NCBI GenBank assembly: GCA_028284075.1
Contig: JANQSL010000265.1
Location: 1-35,865 of the forward strand
Source: Candidatus Sumerlaeia bacterium
Lineage (GTDB): Bacteria > Sumerlaeota > Sumerlaeia > SLMS01 > JAHLLQ01
Reading direction: 5' to 3'
Length of the DNA stretch: 35,865 nt
The notes beneath the pieces were generated by a model. The model searched no databases, was not told the DNA's origin, and worked only from the letters and a program-made list of their open reading frames with translations. A program made the position numbers and the translations under genes. Each line of letters starts with the position of its first letter. Position 1 is the stretch's first letter. Positions 1-8,567 of the stretch are shown here, piece by piece.

Positions 1-497
1 GTCTGGGATCGGAAAACCCCGCCAAAATGGCGGTCATCCACAAACTCATCGAGCGCCACCGCGGCGACAATATTCTGATCATCGGTCAGTATCTCAACCA
101 GCTGGATGCTCTGCGGGATGAGTTTAATGCGCCGATCATTACAGGAAAGACTCCCAACAAGGAACGGGATGAAATCTACCGTCAGTTCAAGGAGAAAGAG
201 ATTCACCTTTTGATTGTGTCGAAGGTCGCAAACTTTGCAATCGATTTGCCGGACGCCAACGTTGCGATTCAGGTGAGCGGAACGTTTGGCTCCCGACAGG
301 AAGAAGCGCAGCGTCTCGGCCGGGTTCTTCGCCCCAAGGGCGAAGGCCTTGAGAACATCGCCCACTTCTACTCGATTGTCAGCCGAAATACCAAGGAACA
401 GGAGTTTGCTCAGAATCGCCAAATGTTCCTGACCCAGCAGGGCTATGGCTACGAGATCGAATTCGAAGACAGCCCTGAGGAGACGGTTACGACCTGA
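1..497 (+). CDS. XPB/Rad25-type DNA repair helicase, C-terminal part (5' truncated by window)
   Basis: The reading frame is open from base 3, so the gene begins upstream of the window; the first ATG at 27 is internal. What remains is the second RecA-like domain of a superfamily 2 helicase. Motif IV-like ILIIGQYLNQL is followed by a TGKT turn, motif V in VSKVANFAIDLPDA, and motif VI in the block SGTFGSRQEEAQRLGR. The last block, ending in RVLRPK, is the XPB/ERCC3 signature and distinguishes it from UvrB or RecG. XPB is a 3'-5' DNA helicase/translocase; in bacteria it is thought to act in DNA repair, but its role is not firmly established. The next gene encodes a helicase-associated protein in the same direction, 171 bases away, probably its partner. 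Family assignment is secure; the missing N-terminus cannot be judged. Confidence 0.93.
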   Translation, partial: LGSENPAKMAVIHKLIERHRGDNILIIGQYLNQLDALRDEFNAPIITGKTPNKERDEIYRQFKEKEIHLLIVSKVANFAIDLPDANVAIQVSGTFGSRQEEAQRLGRVLRPKGEGLENIAHFYSIVSRNTKEQEFAQNRQMFLTQQGYGYEIEFEDSPEETVTT

Positions 498-668
498 GCG
501 GCGGACCATTCACCGGGGAGGAAAGCGCCACTTGCGCGGCCGGGTGTTTTTCTCCACAGGCAGGCCGGGAAAAGCTTGCCTTTTTCATCCTCGCCCCGTC
601 AGTGATATAGTCTGATCGGGGCGGAAACTTTGCGGCCGGGCCAGAAGATCAAGCTCGAACGGATAACC

Positions 669-3434
669 ATGAAACTAAAGAGCATTCTGAAAACACTGAC
701 CACTGACCAGTTGCGTGTGATCGAGCAGCATTGGGAGATCGCACCCGCCGACTTGTCTGAAGCGACGTCGGACTCGAAGAAGCAGTCTCTGCTGATTGTG
801 AATCTTTATCAGCGACTGCAAAGCAGGAGTGCCTGGGAGACAGCAACATCCAGCCTTGATGACTCCGAGCGGGATCTCATCAACTTTCTTGTCATTCACG
901 GCGGTGACCTCGAAGAGGTCGAGGTGCTCAAGAGGTTCTTCGAAGGCGACAAGGCTGGAATGAATCGGATGATCAGCGGCCTCTCCGAGCGTGGAATCGT
1001 GTTTAGAGACGAAGTGCCCGGGCTGCGTAACAAACTGGTGCTGATCGGCGTGCCGGAGCCCTTTCTCCGCTACATTGAACTTCCGTCTTATTGGGAAGGC
1101 TACCTCGGACTCTTTCTCAAGGAGCTCTCGAATAACGAGTTGAAGCACATTGCAACTCAAGGGCTTCGTTTGAATCCGGAGGCTGCCAACAAAAACTACC
1201 TCATCTACCTGATCCGGCGGGAGTTGTTGAATCCCAGGTCTCTCCGGCGCTACATTGAGCGACTTCCGGACGGGCCTTCCGCGGTGTTTTCAAGCCTGAC
1301 GGAACGCAGCGGAGTCTGTGTTTATCGTGACCTGCTGGAACTTAACGTCCAGCGCCGGTACGATCATTCCCGCGGCGATGCCCTGCAATGGCTCCTCAAC
1401 ACGAGCGGACTCGTGTTCACGGCTGTTCCCGGCGGCAACAAGTACAATAATCTGCTCATGGTGCCACGCGACATCATGTATGTGATTTCGAATCACTATC
1501 AGAGCGATGTCCGCACCTTTCGGGAACTCGACAGTGTCTCGGTGGTGGAGAAAGAAAAAAAACCGTCCGTCATCGTGGACAATTCGACGACTCTTCTCCG
1601 GGATCTGGTTGTGTTCGCGAACTATGTCGATCGCACTCCCATGCGTGTTCTTGCCACTGGCGGTATTGGCAAGAACGACCTGAAGAAGGTCACGCCTCTC
1701 CTCAGTCGCCATAAGTCCATCAAGTACGTCGAATTCCTTTCCGTGTTTTTGATTGAAAGAAAATTCCTCGTTTCGACGGGCGAAACCTATCGTGTTTCAC
1801 AGACTTTTCTGGAGTGGTTGCGGGACAGCCAGTCCGCCTATGTGGATTTGCTGCAATGGTGGCTGAAGACCGCGGCCTGGAACGAGGAATATGTCGAAGG
1901 GAATACCGTTCATACCGAACCCCGTCCGACCGGGTTGGTTTCCATCGTTCCACTTCGCAGGATTGTTCTCGAAGTTCTGTCGGAGATGCCTCGGGATCGC
2001 TGGTGCCTTGAGTCAGGATTTTATGAAGAACTGATGCCGAAAATCGGGCAGGAAATCCCCCGGCGCGGCGAAGAAATGCCTTATGACAAGCATACCCGTG
2101 GCAATGAGTTGGTTACGGAGTCCATCATTGCCGAGTCGCTTTGCTGGCTCGGCCTTGTTGCGGTGGGTGTTTCCTCGGAGAAGGACCTTGAACTGCTCGG
2201 TACCCGCCTGGGTGACGGGAAGACGTTGAAGGCTCGGGGAGGCAGCAGAGGGCGCCCGCGCAAACAAAAGCCCTTTCATTACACCTTTCGTTTCACCGAT
2301 CTCGGTCGTTTCGTGTTTGGTCGGGATTTTGAGAAGTGGGATCAGCTTTTCGAGAAGGAGAATGAGAACGAAGTCACACCGTTGAATTTCGATGTCGATT
2401 CGTTCATCGTTCAACCTACCCACGAAATCATCGTTCCGCCTGATCTGGAGCTCGGCACGTTTTACAGTCTGGTCCGGTTCTGCGAGGTAAAGTCCATCGA
2501 CGTCATGTCGTTGATGGCCGTTACACAATCCAGTGTCCGCGATGGCCTGGATGGCGGCATTTCCGGCGACGAAATCACACAGCTGCTGGAAACCCACAGC
2601 CGCACACCGCTTCCGGATTCGATGCGTTACATGATCGAAGAGTGCATGAAGAAACACGGTGAAGTCAATATGGGCTACGCCGGCGGCTACATCGTTGTGG
2701 ATGATGAGTTGAAGCTGAATCAGATGCAGGCCAGCAAGAAAATCGCACCCTCCATCAAGAAGGTGGTGGCGGATAACGTCGTGATTCTGAATCAGGACGT
2801 CGACCTCAAGAAACTGACACGTGAACTGACGCGGACCGGGTTTATGCCGCGGCTTGAGAGCGAGCATGTCCACATCAAGGACGACGAGCGGATCAATTTT
2901 TCACTAACGCGGGATGATATGGTGAAGCTCATTGCCGCGGTGCGTTTCGTTCTTGCGATGAAAGATGAGAAAGGCCGGGAGTTTGCCCACGAACGCATGG
3001 GGCCGCTCCTTGAGCGGATGAAAATCGATCAGAGAACCTTTGCGGTTCTCAGCGATCTTGCGGAGCCGTTGCTGCGAACATGGAACAAGACGCTTGCTGA
3101 CGCACGCGAATCAGAAGTGCAGAGGGTGCGCCACGACTACGACTCTCAGATTTCCCATCTGGTGAGCAATTCGGTACCCAGAGGTACTTCAAAGTTCAAC
3201 TTCGATGGTCCCAATCCGGCGAAAGGCTCGGAAGATGTTCGTCGAATGATGGACTTCGCTATCGAGAACGAGTTCGAAGTGGAGATCGATTATACGAAGG
3301 CCAATAAGGATGAGGTGACGGAACTCATCGCGCCGGAAAGCCTCGAACGCGACCGCCTTTATGCTCATTGCCGGACGCGCGATGCCTATTCCGTCTACCG
3401 AATGGATCGAATAAACTCCTGCAAACTCGTTTAG
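669..3434 (+). CDS. XPB-associated large protein with helicase-C-like and C-terminal WYL-like domains
   Basis: The product has 921 residues from ATG 669. A TTG at 630 would add 13 residues that look like untranslated leader, so ATG is preferred. The N-terminal half is helical with no motif I recognise. Residues about 575-735 (from DSFIVQPTHEIIVPPDL through VVILNQDVDLKKLTREL) match the XPB/Ssl2-like helicase C-terminal barrel domain (Helicase_C_3 type). Residues about 855-921 form a compact WYL-like strand pattern (FEVEIDYTKANKDEVTELI, then DAYSVYRMDRI). I see no Walker A or DEAH motif, so it is not itself a helicase. In actinobacteria such as Mycobacterium a gene of this architecture adjoins the XPB gene, which matches the layout here and suggests a helicase cofactor or regulator. 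The stop overlaps the convergent gene's stop. Domain calls are fairly sure; the function is inferred. Confidence 0.85.
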   Translation: MKLKSILKTLTTDQLRVIEQHWEIAPADLSEATSDSKKQSLLIVNLYQRLQSRSAWETATSSLDDSERDLINFLVIHGGDLEEVEVLKRFFEGDKAGMNRMISGLSERGIVFRDEVPGLRNKLVLIGVPEPFLRYIELPSYWEGYLGLFLKELSNNELKHIATQGLRLNPEAANKNYLIYLIRRELLNPRSLRRYIERLPDGPSAVFSSLTERSGVCVYRDLLELNVQRRYDHSRGDALQWLLNTSGLVFTAVPGGNKYNNLLMVPRDIMYVISNHYQSDVRTFRELDSVSVVEKEKKPSVIVDNSTTLLRDLVVFANYVDRTPMRVLATGGIGKNDLKKVTPLLSRHKSIKYVEFLSVFLIERKFLVSTGETYRVSQTFLEWLRDSQSAYVDLLQWWLKTAAWNEEYVEGNTVHTEPRPTGLVSIVPLRRIVLEVLSEMPRDRWCLESGFYEELMPKIGQEIPRRGEEMPYDKHTRGNELVTESIIAESLCWLGLVAVGVSSEKDLELLGTRLGDGKTLKARGGSRGRPRKQKPFHYTFRFTDLGRFVFGRDFEKWDQLFEKENENEVTPLNFDVDSFIVQPTHEIIVPPDLELGTFYSLVRFCEVKSIDVMSLMAVTQSSVRDGLDGGISGDEITQLLETHSRTPLPDSMRYMIEECMKKHGEVNMGYAGGYIVVDDELKLNQMQASKKIAPSIKKVVADNVVILNQDVDLKKLTRELTRTGFMPRLESEHVHIKDDERINFSLTRDDMVKLIAAVRFVLAMKDEKGREFAHERMGPLLERMKIDQRTFAVLSDLAEPLLRTWNKTLADARESEVQRVRHDYDSQISHLVSNSVPRGTSKFNFDGPNPAKGSEDVRRMMDFAIENEFEVEIDYTKANKDEVTELIAPESLERDRLYAHCRTRDAYSVYRMDRINSCKLV

Positions 3435-4837
3435 CTTTCTGAGGATTCAGCCGATTTCCCGGAACTTGATTCAGACTCGCCGGCAGTGGCGCTGTTCGTG
3501 GGTGATTTGATTTCCCTGGACCTGCTGTTTCCGGGCCGCGACTGGCCTTGAGAATCGCCAGCCGCCGCCGAAGGCGAGGTTCGCTGGTTCGTCGCGGCTC
3601 CACCGCGTGTGCCTCCGGGCCTGGATCCACCGGCGCCGGGCCAGCGGCCACGCTGGGGACGTTCCGGCAGTTCCACCTCGGGGACTTCGATCTCGGGCGT
3701 TTCTATTGGCAGCTCCGGTTCAACCGCCCGGTATTCGTCCACGTCTCCCTCTCCAAATCCGGTCTCGATATCATAGTTGATGAGATACTGGAAACCCTTT
3801 GCCAGAGAAGCCTCCAGATACCTCGCTTCATGACTTTCCGCCGGTACAAGAGTTGGATTCTGAACGCTGGCACTCGACTCGGCCAGGGTCAGTTCCGGCA
3901 GGATCACGATTTCGTAGCGTCCGGGAACGATTCGAAGGCGTTCGTTCGCCGCGAGGCCGACACTGGAGTACGGAGTGAGGATAAACTCCCGGCTTTGAGG
4001 ACCGCTCATAATCAGGCGCACCTGTCGGTCCGTTGAGTTGAGTATCTGAATTTGGGCGACGTTGCCTTCAACCGGCCCGACCACTTTTGGCAGGTCCAGG
4101 GGAACAGGATTCGTGGAAGCGATTTCAGCCACAAGCTGGTCGAGTCGTTCTTCCTGGGCCATGACTTCAGGGGCCATCCAACGGTCTTTGAACAGGATGA
4201 GTCCCTTTGCCCGCTGTTGCTCGTCAAATTGCGCCTGTGCCTGTTCTTTTGTGAGCCATTCACCATCGAGCTCCACAAGCCCCTTGCCGATCTGGCCCAG
4301 GCGGAAAGCCTTCTCCTGTGTCATCCAGACACCCTCGAATTCGACAAGATTGTGCTCGGCTGGCCGAACCCATTCCCCGTTCCATTCAACATATCCGTCG
4401 GCCTGCATTCGTGCGGAAAAGGCTTCCGGTGTCTCTCGCAGACTAAAAAAGAGTTTTTCACTTCGAAGGGCATACAGCTGTGCCGCCTTCGGCAGAGGGC
4501 GGTAGAATCCCTCTTTTTCAACCGTTACCCAGACCGTGTCACCGTAGACGCCTGTCTTTTTGAAGGGGGTGACGGGAGCTGTCCGAACGTCCGGCTTTTC
4601 GGATAATTCCTCTTCTTCCCACGCCCGGGGGGGCCAGGGTTGCCAGTTGTTATAGCCGTTGGGTGACCAGAGAACTCTTGCTTCAGCCGGCTCTGAGGTT
4701 ACCTCGAGCCGCGAGCATCCGGTGAATATAGTGATGACCCAGAGCACCGCGATGAAAACACGGCAAACCGGGAAAACGAACTTATTGGGCGTGTTCGGCC
4801 GGGACGAAGGTTTCGTCGTGGCTAAGGATGCGTCCAC
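3431..4837 (-). CDS. predicted lipoprotein with Trp-containing tandem repeats and disordered C-terminus
   Basis: No known family recognised. The start is uncertain: there is no ATG near the signal sequence, and GTG 4837 gives 468 residues while overlapping the upstream gene by 56 bases. A hydrophobic stretch ends in the lipobox-like FTGC (Cys about 41), implying a lipid-anchored envelope protein. After it, LEVTSEPAEARV resembles a PEGA-type beta repeat. Residues about 150-260 carry four related units built on a hydrophobic strand and a Trp (YVEWNGEWV, LVEFEGVWM, LVELDGEWL, LILFKDRWM), each followed by a charged helix. A second beta-rich part follows. The last 80 or so residues are rich in Pro, Glu, Gly, Arg and Ser and probably disordered. 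It follows the zinc-ribbon gene directly and is likely co-transcribed with it. Confidence 0.75.
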   Translation of the reverse strand: MDASLATTKPSSRPNTPNKFVFPVCRVFIAVLWVITIFTGCSRLEVTSEPAEARVLWSPNGYNNWQPWPPRAWEEEELSEKPDVRTAPVTPFKKTGVYGDTVWVTVEKEGFYRPLPKAAQLYALRSEKLFFSLRETPEAFSARMQADGYVEWNGEWVRPAEHNLVEFEGVWMTQEKAFRLGQIGKGLVELDGEWLTKEQAQAQFDEQQRAKGLILFKDRWMAPEVMAQEERLDQLVAEIASTNPVPLDLPKVVGPVEGNVAQIQILNSTDRQVRLIMSGPQSREFILTPYSSVGLAANERLRIVPGRYEIVILPELTLAESSASVQNPTLVPAESHEARYLEASLAKGFQYLINYDIETGFGEGDVDEYRAVEPELPIETPEIEVPEVELPERPQRGRWPGAGGSRPGGTRGGAATNQRTSPSAAAGDSQGQSRPGNSRSREIKSPTNSATAGESESSSGKSAESSES

Positions 4838-5513
4838 AGTGATCACAGCGCAGGATATCCTCGTCCAGATGAAGAGCAACAAGCCGGTTTGGAAGCACGG
4901 CAAAGTTACACCCGGTGCAACTCCCGTTCCGAACGGAGACCACGGGGTCATCCGGCCAGCGTTTGCGTGTCTTTTCGTAAAGGTCTCTTGCTGATTCGTC
5001 GATGCGAGGAACCAGCCCTTCGCGTTCTTTCTCGAGCTTCTTCATCTCCACAGTCTTGGTAGACACCTGCTCACGGATTCGATCGCGTTCCTTGCGGGCC
5101 TTTTCGCGAAACTCCGTGACGTCCTTTTCCGCGGCTTCGACGCGAGTCCGAATGTCTTCTTCGGTCGAAAGGATTTCCTCCCCGCGTCCCTCAAGACGCT
5201 GAATCGCTGTCTTGAGACCGTCAATCTGGGCGCTGATGGCGGTCAGTTCCTTGGCGGTTTTGACCATCATTTGCTGAGCCTGATATTGCTTCAACTTGTC
5301 GCAGCTGGCACGAAGATCCTGTTCAATCTTCTTTTTTTCCTCAACGCGGTTTGTCTGCTCGGTCTGCGCGGCTTCGAGACTCCGGGTCTTCTTCAGAAGC
5401 TTGCTCTTTGTTTCTTCCCAGGTTTGAGGATAACGGTTCAATTGTCCCTGAAGCTCGCCAAGCCTTAGGTCAACGTCCTGGAGATCAATGAGCAATGCGA
5501 TCTGGGGGTGCAT
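4782..5513 (-). CDS. coiled-coil protein with C-terminal C4 zinc ribbon (zf-RING_7/DUF164 type)
   Basis: The product has 243 residues from ATG 5513. GAGG lies about nine bases upstream, so I prefer this over the adjacent TTG at 5516. Residues about 20-180 are a long Lys/Glu/Arg-rich antiparallel coiled coil with leucine heptads. The C-terminus holds two Cys pairs, SCTGC and RCDHCGR, separated by about 25 residues, forming a zinc ribbon. This is the common bacterial family annotated as C4-type zinc ribbon domain protein. It is widely conserved; nucleic-acid binding or a ribosome-related role has been suggested for members, but the exact role is unclear. The downstream lipoprotein gene overlaps its 3' end, so the two probably share a transcript. 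Confidence 0.9.
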   Translation of the reverse strand: MHPQIALLIDLQDVDLRLGELQGQLNRYPQTWEETKSKLLKKTRSLEAAQTEQTNRVEEKKKIEQDLRASCDKLKQYQAQQMMVKTAKELTAISAQIDGLKTAIQRLEGRGEEILSTEEDIRTRVEAAEKDVTEFREKARKERDRIREQVSTKTVEMKKLEKEREGLVPRIDESARDLYEKTRKRWPDDPVVSVRNGSCTGCNFAVLPNRLVALHLDEDILRCDHCGRILSHDETFVPAEHAQ

Positions 5514-5674
5514 CAAAGCCCTCTTTTCGTGTCGTCAGCAACGGATGGTGTTCCGCGCCCGCTCAACCGCTTCGGGAAACTCCGGCCTGGCCGGACGAAC
5601 TCGCAGGAATGGGACAATACCCGTTTGAATTCGTTACGAAGCGGCGAATTCCTCGCGCGTTAGAAACCCAAATA

Positions 5675-5721
5675 AAGCCTCGGCCCCTGCCCGCTTCAAG
5701 CGTTTTCCGAAGCGGGCGGGG
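5675..5721 (-). terminator. probable intrinsic terminator after the PilB-like gene
   Basis: A 13-bp stem with one G-U pair (5685-5697 with 5709-5721) encloses an 11-base loop. It lies 25 bases beyond the stop of the 5747-7645 gene. Read on the minus strand, the stem is followed after a few bases by the T-rich stretch CTTTATTT. Outer 7-base arms (aacccaa at 5665, ttgggtt at 5728) could add to the fold. The U-tract is imperfect and displaced, so termination is likely but not certain. Confidence 0.5.
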
Positions 5722-5746
5722 TCCAGGTTGGGTTATTTCAGGCCGA

Positions 5747-7645
5747 TCAGGTGTCTGCGGCGGTCACGCGATCCAGTTCTTCGATGGAAGTGTGCCCAAG
5801 AAGAACCTTCTTCCAGCCGTCCATGCGGAGAGTTCTCATATCGTTGCGGACTGCCAGTTTCTTCAGGCGACTTGATGCCTCGCCACGGATGACCAGCTGG
5901 CGGAGTTTGGAATCCATGACGAAAATCTCGTGAATTGCGGTACGGCCGCGGTAGCCGGAGGTTGTACACCGATCACATCCAACAGGCTCATAGAGTTCCA
6001 CGCCGTTTTGGATGGCCTCCTCCGTGGCTCCAATGGCGTCGATGCTTCCCACGTCCTGGAGGAATTCCTTGCGTTTGCAATGGTTACAGAGGCGGCGAAC
6101 CAGGCGCTGGGCAATAACCGCCTGGATGGCGGAGGCTACCAGAAACGGTTTTACGCCCATGTCGGTGAGGCGGGTGGTGGCTGACGGGGCATCGTTTGTG
6201 TGAAGCGTGGAGAAAACGAGGTGGCCCGTCAGAGCCGCTCGAATCGCGATCTCGGCGGTCTCCATATCACGGATTTCACCGACGAGAATGACGTCCGGCG
6301 ACTGGCGCAGCATCGAGCGCAAACCGGATTTGAAATCCAGACCAACTTCTTCGTTCACCTGAATCTGATTAACCCCGTCGAGCATGTATTCGACGGGATT
6401 CTCAATTGTGATGATTTTCGTCTCCGGCGTGTTAAGCACCGAGAGCGCTGAATAAAGCGTCGTTGTTTTTCCCGAACCGGTTGGGCCCGTCATGACGATC
6501 ACGCCGGTGGGGCTTCGGATCAGTTCCGCGAAGATCTTGATGTTGTCGGGGAGAAAACCGACATCCTCCAGGCCGAGAATAACGGAGGACTGGTCCAGGA
6601 TACGCATGACGATCGACTCACCATGAATCGAAGGCAGGCAGGAAACGCGCAAATCAAGCTTCTTGTCCGGCATGTTGAGCTTGATGCGGCCATCCTGGGG
6701 GATGCGCTTCTCGGCGAGATCCATCCCTGACATGACCTTGAGCCGTGAGAGGATTGCATTCTGCCACTTCTTCGGGGGGGAGGGAACTTCGTGCAGGACG
6801 CCATCGATGCGGAATCGAATCGTCACATGCGTCTTGGTTGGTTCGATATGAATATCTGACGCCCGGTCGTGAACGGCCTGACGGAAAATCAGATCGACGA
6901 AGCGAACAACGGCGGGGACGTTTTCGTCCGCCTCGACATCGATTTCAGTATACTGATCCTCATCGGAGAAGAGCTTGTCGTGCTCCTCTTCGACGACATC
7001 GTCGTAAGCCTGGATGATTTCGTCGCCCTCGTAGTAGCGCTTGTAGTGCTTGATGATTTCATCTTCCGAAGCGACAAGGGGGACGACGGCTTTTTGCAGA
7101 ATCCGTTGCAAGTCATCGGTGACTTCGATATTGAGCGGGTCGGCAATGGCGACTTCGATTTCACTTTCAGTGTAGCGAACAGGGAAAACCTTGTAGTCGC
7201 GGGCAACTTTTTTGGGCACTTGCTCAAGGAGCTCTGGCGTGACCTCCACGTCGTATAGATTGACGCGCTCCATCCCGAGCCCGTCCGCAAGGGCCTCCAT
7301 GAAGTCGTCGTGACTGATATGACCCTGCTGCACGAGGGTTTGGCGGACCACAGCGGCTTCCTCACCGCCTTCGCGGATCGCCTCCTCGATTAATTCGGAA
7401 GGCAGAAGTCCCGAGGATTCCAGTGCGTCACGAATGCGTGAGCCGGCAATTCTGTTCCCGGCTTCTGACTGAATGCGATCGAAGTAAGCGCGCTGCTCTT
7501 TTGTGGGAAGTGCACGGTTCGGCTTGGCCTTGGCGGCCGCTTCCTGCTCCTGGACCTGGGCAAGGGGATCGACGCCATCGACAGGTGCGTCGAGGCTCGA
7601 TGTGCGTTCGTCGGAGTCCTTCTGCTTCCTCTTGAAAAGACCCAT
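5747..7645 (-). CDS. PilB/GspE-family type IV pilus or type II secretion assembly ATPase
   Basis: The product has 632 residues, slightly longer than usual PilB (about 570) because of a charged N-terminal tail of 50-60 residues. Residues about 60-210 form a MshEN/T2SSE N-terminal domain. The ATPase core has Walker A GPTGSGKTTT near residue 387, the Asp-box segment DIHIEPTKTHVTIRFRIDGV, Walker B PDVILVGEIRD and the His box TGHLVFSTLHTNDA. A tetracysteine zinc site (CNHC near 521, CDRC near 557) marks the PilB/GspE extension group rather than PilT. It is a cytoplasmic hexameric motor that powers pilin or pseudopilin polymerisation. No pilC, pilT, pilin or secretin gene is nearby, so pilus and secretion roles cannot be separated. 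ATG 7645 has no clear Shine-Dalgarno sequence. Confidence 0.93.
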   Translation of the reverse strand: MGLFKRKQKDSDERTSSLDAPVDGVDPLAQVQEQEAAAKAKPNRALPTKEQRAYFDRIQSEAGNRIAGSRIRDALESSGLLPSELIEEAIREGGEEAAVVRQTLVQQGHISHDDFMEALADGLGMERVNLYDVEVTPELLEQVPKKVARDYKVFPVRYTESEIEVAIADPLNIEVTDDLQRILQKAVVPLVASEDEIIKHYKRYYEGDEIIQAYDDVVEEEHDKLFSDEDQYTEIDVEADENVPAVVRFVDLIFRQAVHDRASDIHIEPTKTHVTIRFRIDGVLHEVPSPPKKWQNAILSRLKVMSGMDLAEKRIPQDGRIKLNMPDKKLDLRVSCLPSIHGESIVMRILDQSSVILGLEDVGFLPDNIKIFAELIRSPTGVIVMTGPTGSGKTTTLYSALSVLNTPETKIITIENPVEYMLDGVNQIQVNEEVGLDFKSGLRSMLRQSPDVILVGEIRDMETAEIAIRAALTGHLVFSTLHTNDAPSATTRLTDMGVKPFLVASAIQAVIAQRLVRRLCNHCKRKEFLQDVGSIDAIGATEEAIQNGVELYEPVGCDRCTTSGYRGRTAIHEIFVMDSKLRQLVIRGEASSRLKKLAVRNDMRTLRMDGWKKVLLGHTSIEELDRVTAADT

Positions 7646-7793
7646 AATAGTTCAAACCCGATTGAGTTAAGTGATGATTGCGTGCTCAAATTGCAGGCAG
7701 GCGTGAATCCGCATCGTACAACGCTCCCCAACCACCACAGCACAGCCTCGGCGGGGGAGATTGCTGCCGCAACCCCAATCAGGGAACGAGCAA

Positions 7794-8123
7794 TCAGGAA
7801 TCCTGAGTATTGGCTGTTCGAACGGCGGTTCCGTAGCACATGAGTTCGGCCACCCCCGCCCCGATTTCCGTCGCACAAAACCGAACTCCGACGATGGCAT
7901 CCGCCCCGAGCCGGCGGGCATCCTCGATCATTCGATCCATCGCCTGCTCGCGTGCCGCTGCAAAGACCTGCGTGTATTCATGGATTTCGCCGCCGAGTTT
8001 GTTCTTCATTTGAGCGATAATGTCGCTGCCGGCGTGAGTTCCGCGCACACTGCACCCTTTGCAGAGCCCGAGAACCTGTGTAATCTTCCGATCCGGAAGA
8101 GTGTCGGTTGTTGAGAGGATCAT
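7794..8123 (-). CDS. YbjQ/UPF0145 family protein
   Basis: The product has 109 residues, the normal size for the family. The central segment DARRLGADAIVGVRF is the characteristic YbjQ block, as is the N-terminal strand ending LGLCKGCSVRGT. Members form small pentameric barrels sometimes called heavy-metal-binding domains, but no biochemical role is established. ATG 8123 overlaps the TGA of the anti-sigma gene in an ATGA arrangement, so it is almost certainly translated from the same operon as the sigma and anti-sigma factors. That position suggests a link to the stress response they control, which is inference. The next gene (PilB-like) starts 148 bases downstream. Confidence 0.87.
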   Translation of the reverse strand: MILSTTDTLPDRKITQVLGLCKGCSVRGTHAGSDIIAQMKNKLGGEIHEYTQVFAAAREQAMDRMIEDARRLGADAIVGVRFCATEIGAGVAELMCYGTAVRTANTQDS

Positions 8124-8560
8124 CGGCGAACTTTCCGGTATCGATCATGTGGCCGCTCGAGGAGATGTCCCCGAACAACACTGACAAAAGTGATGAGCAA
8201 CCCCGTGATGACGAGCACGAGTCCAAGTCGGGCAAACGGATTGGTGGCCCATGTGATGACTTTCCATGAACCAAAGGCGGTGATCAGTGTCCCTCCGACC
8301 GCCAGGGCAATCCAGCCTGTTGTTCTTTCTTTCAACCGCCCATGAATCTGTTCCCAGTAGTTATCCCAAACCTTTGGCGGGGGAGAGGTGTATTTCAGTG
8401 TGTTCAAAGCGCTGCTGAGAGCAGCCATTTCAGCCGCTTCCTCTCGCCATTCGGGATGCGCTTCCATCAGACGCTCGAATTCCCTCCGTTCCTCGTCGGT
8501 CATTTCTTCGTCGAGCCAGGCTGCGAGCCTCTCCGGGGCGGGTGTGGAGCGAGTTGTCAC
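8120..8560 (-). CDS. membrane-anchored anti-sigma factor (predicted)
   Basis: The product has 146 residues from GTG 8560, preceded by GAGG overlapping the stop of the sigma gene; the longer upstream reading frame lies inside the sigma gene and is rejected. Residues 10-45 (ERLAAWLDEEMTDEERREF, then a helix ending AAEMAAL) have the helical form of an anti-sigma N-terminal domain, but the zinc-binding HxxxCxxC motif is absent. Two membrane segments follow: one after ERTTGW and one within LGLVLVITGLLITFV. The C-terminus is short, basic and cytoplasmic if both ends are inside. Position directly after an ECF sigma gene, seven bases away, is the main functional evidence. It would hold the sigma factor at the membrane until a signal arrives. 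Confidence 0.82.
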   Translation of the reverse strand: MTTRSTPAPERLAAWLDEEMTDEERREFERLMEAHPEWREEAAEMAALSSALNTLKYTSPPPKVWDNYWEQIHGRLKERTTGWIALAVGGTLITAFGSWKVITWATNPFARLGLVLVITGLLITFVSVVRGHLLERPHDRYRKVRR

Positions 8561-8567
8561 GATATCC

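Noticed and set aside
2013-2873. Antisense open frame of 286 codons inside the XPB partner gene
   Set aside because: Shadow of a strongly coding frame; His- and Cys-rich composition unlike real proteins here.
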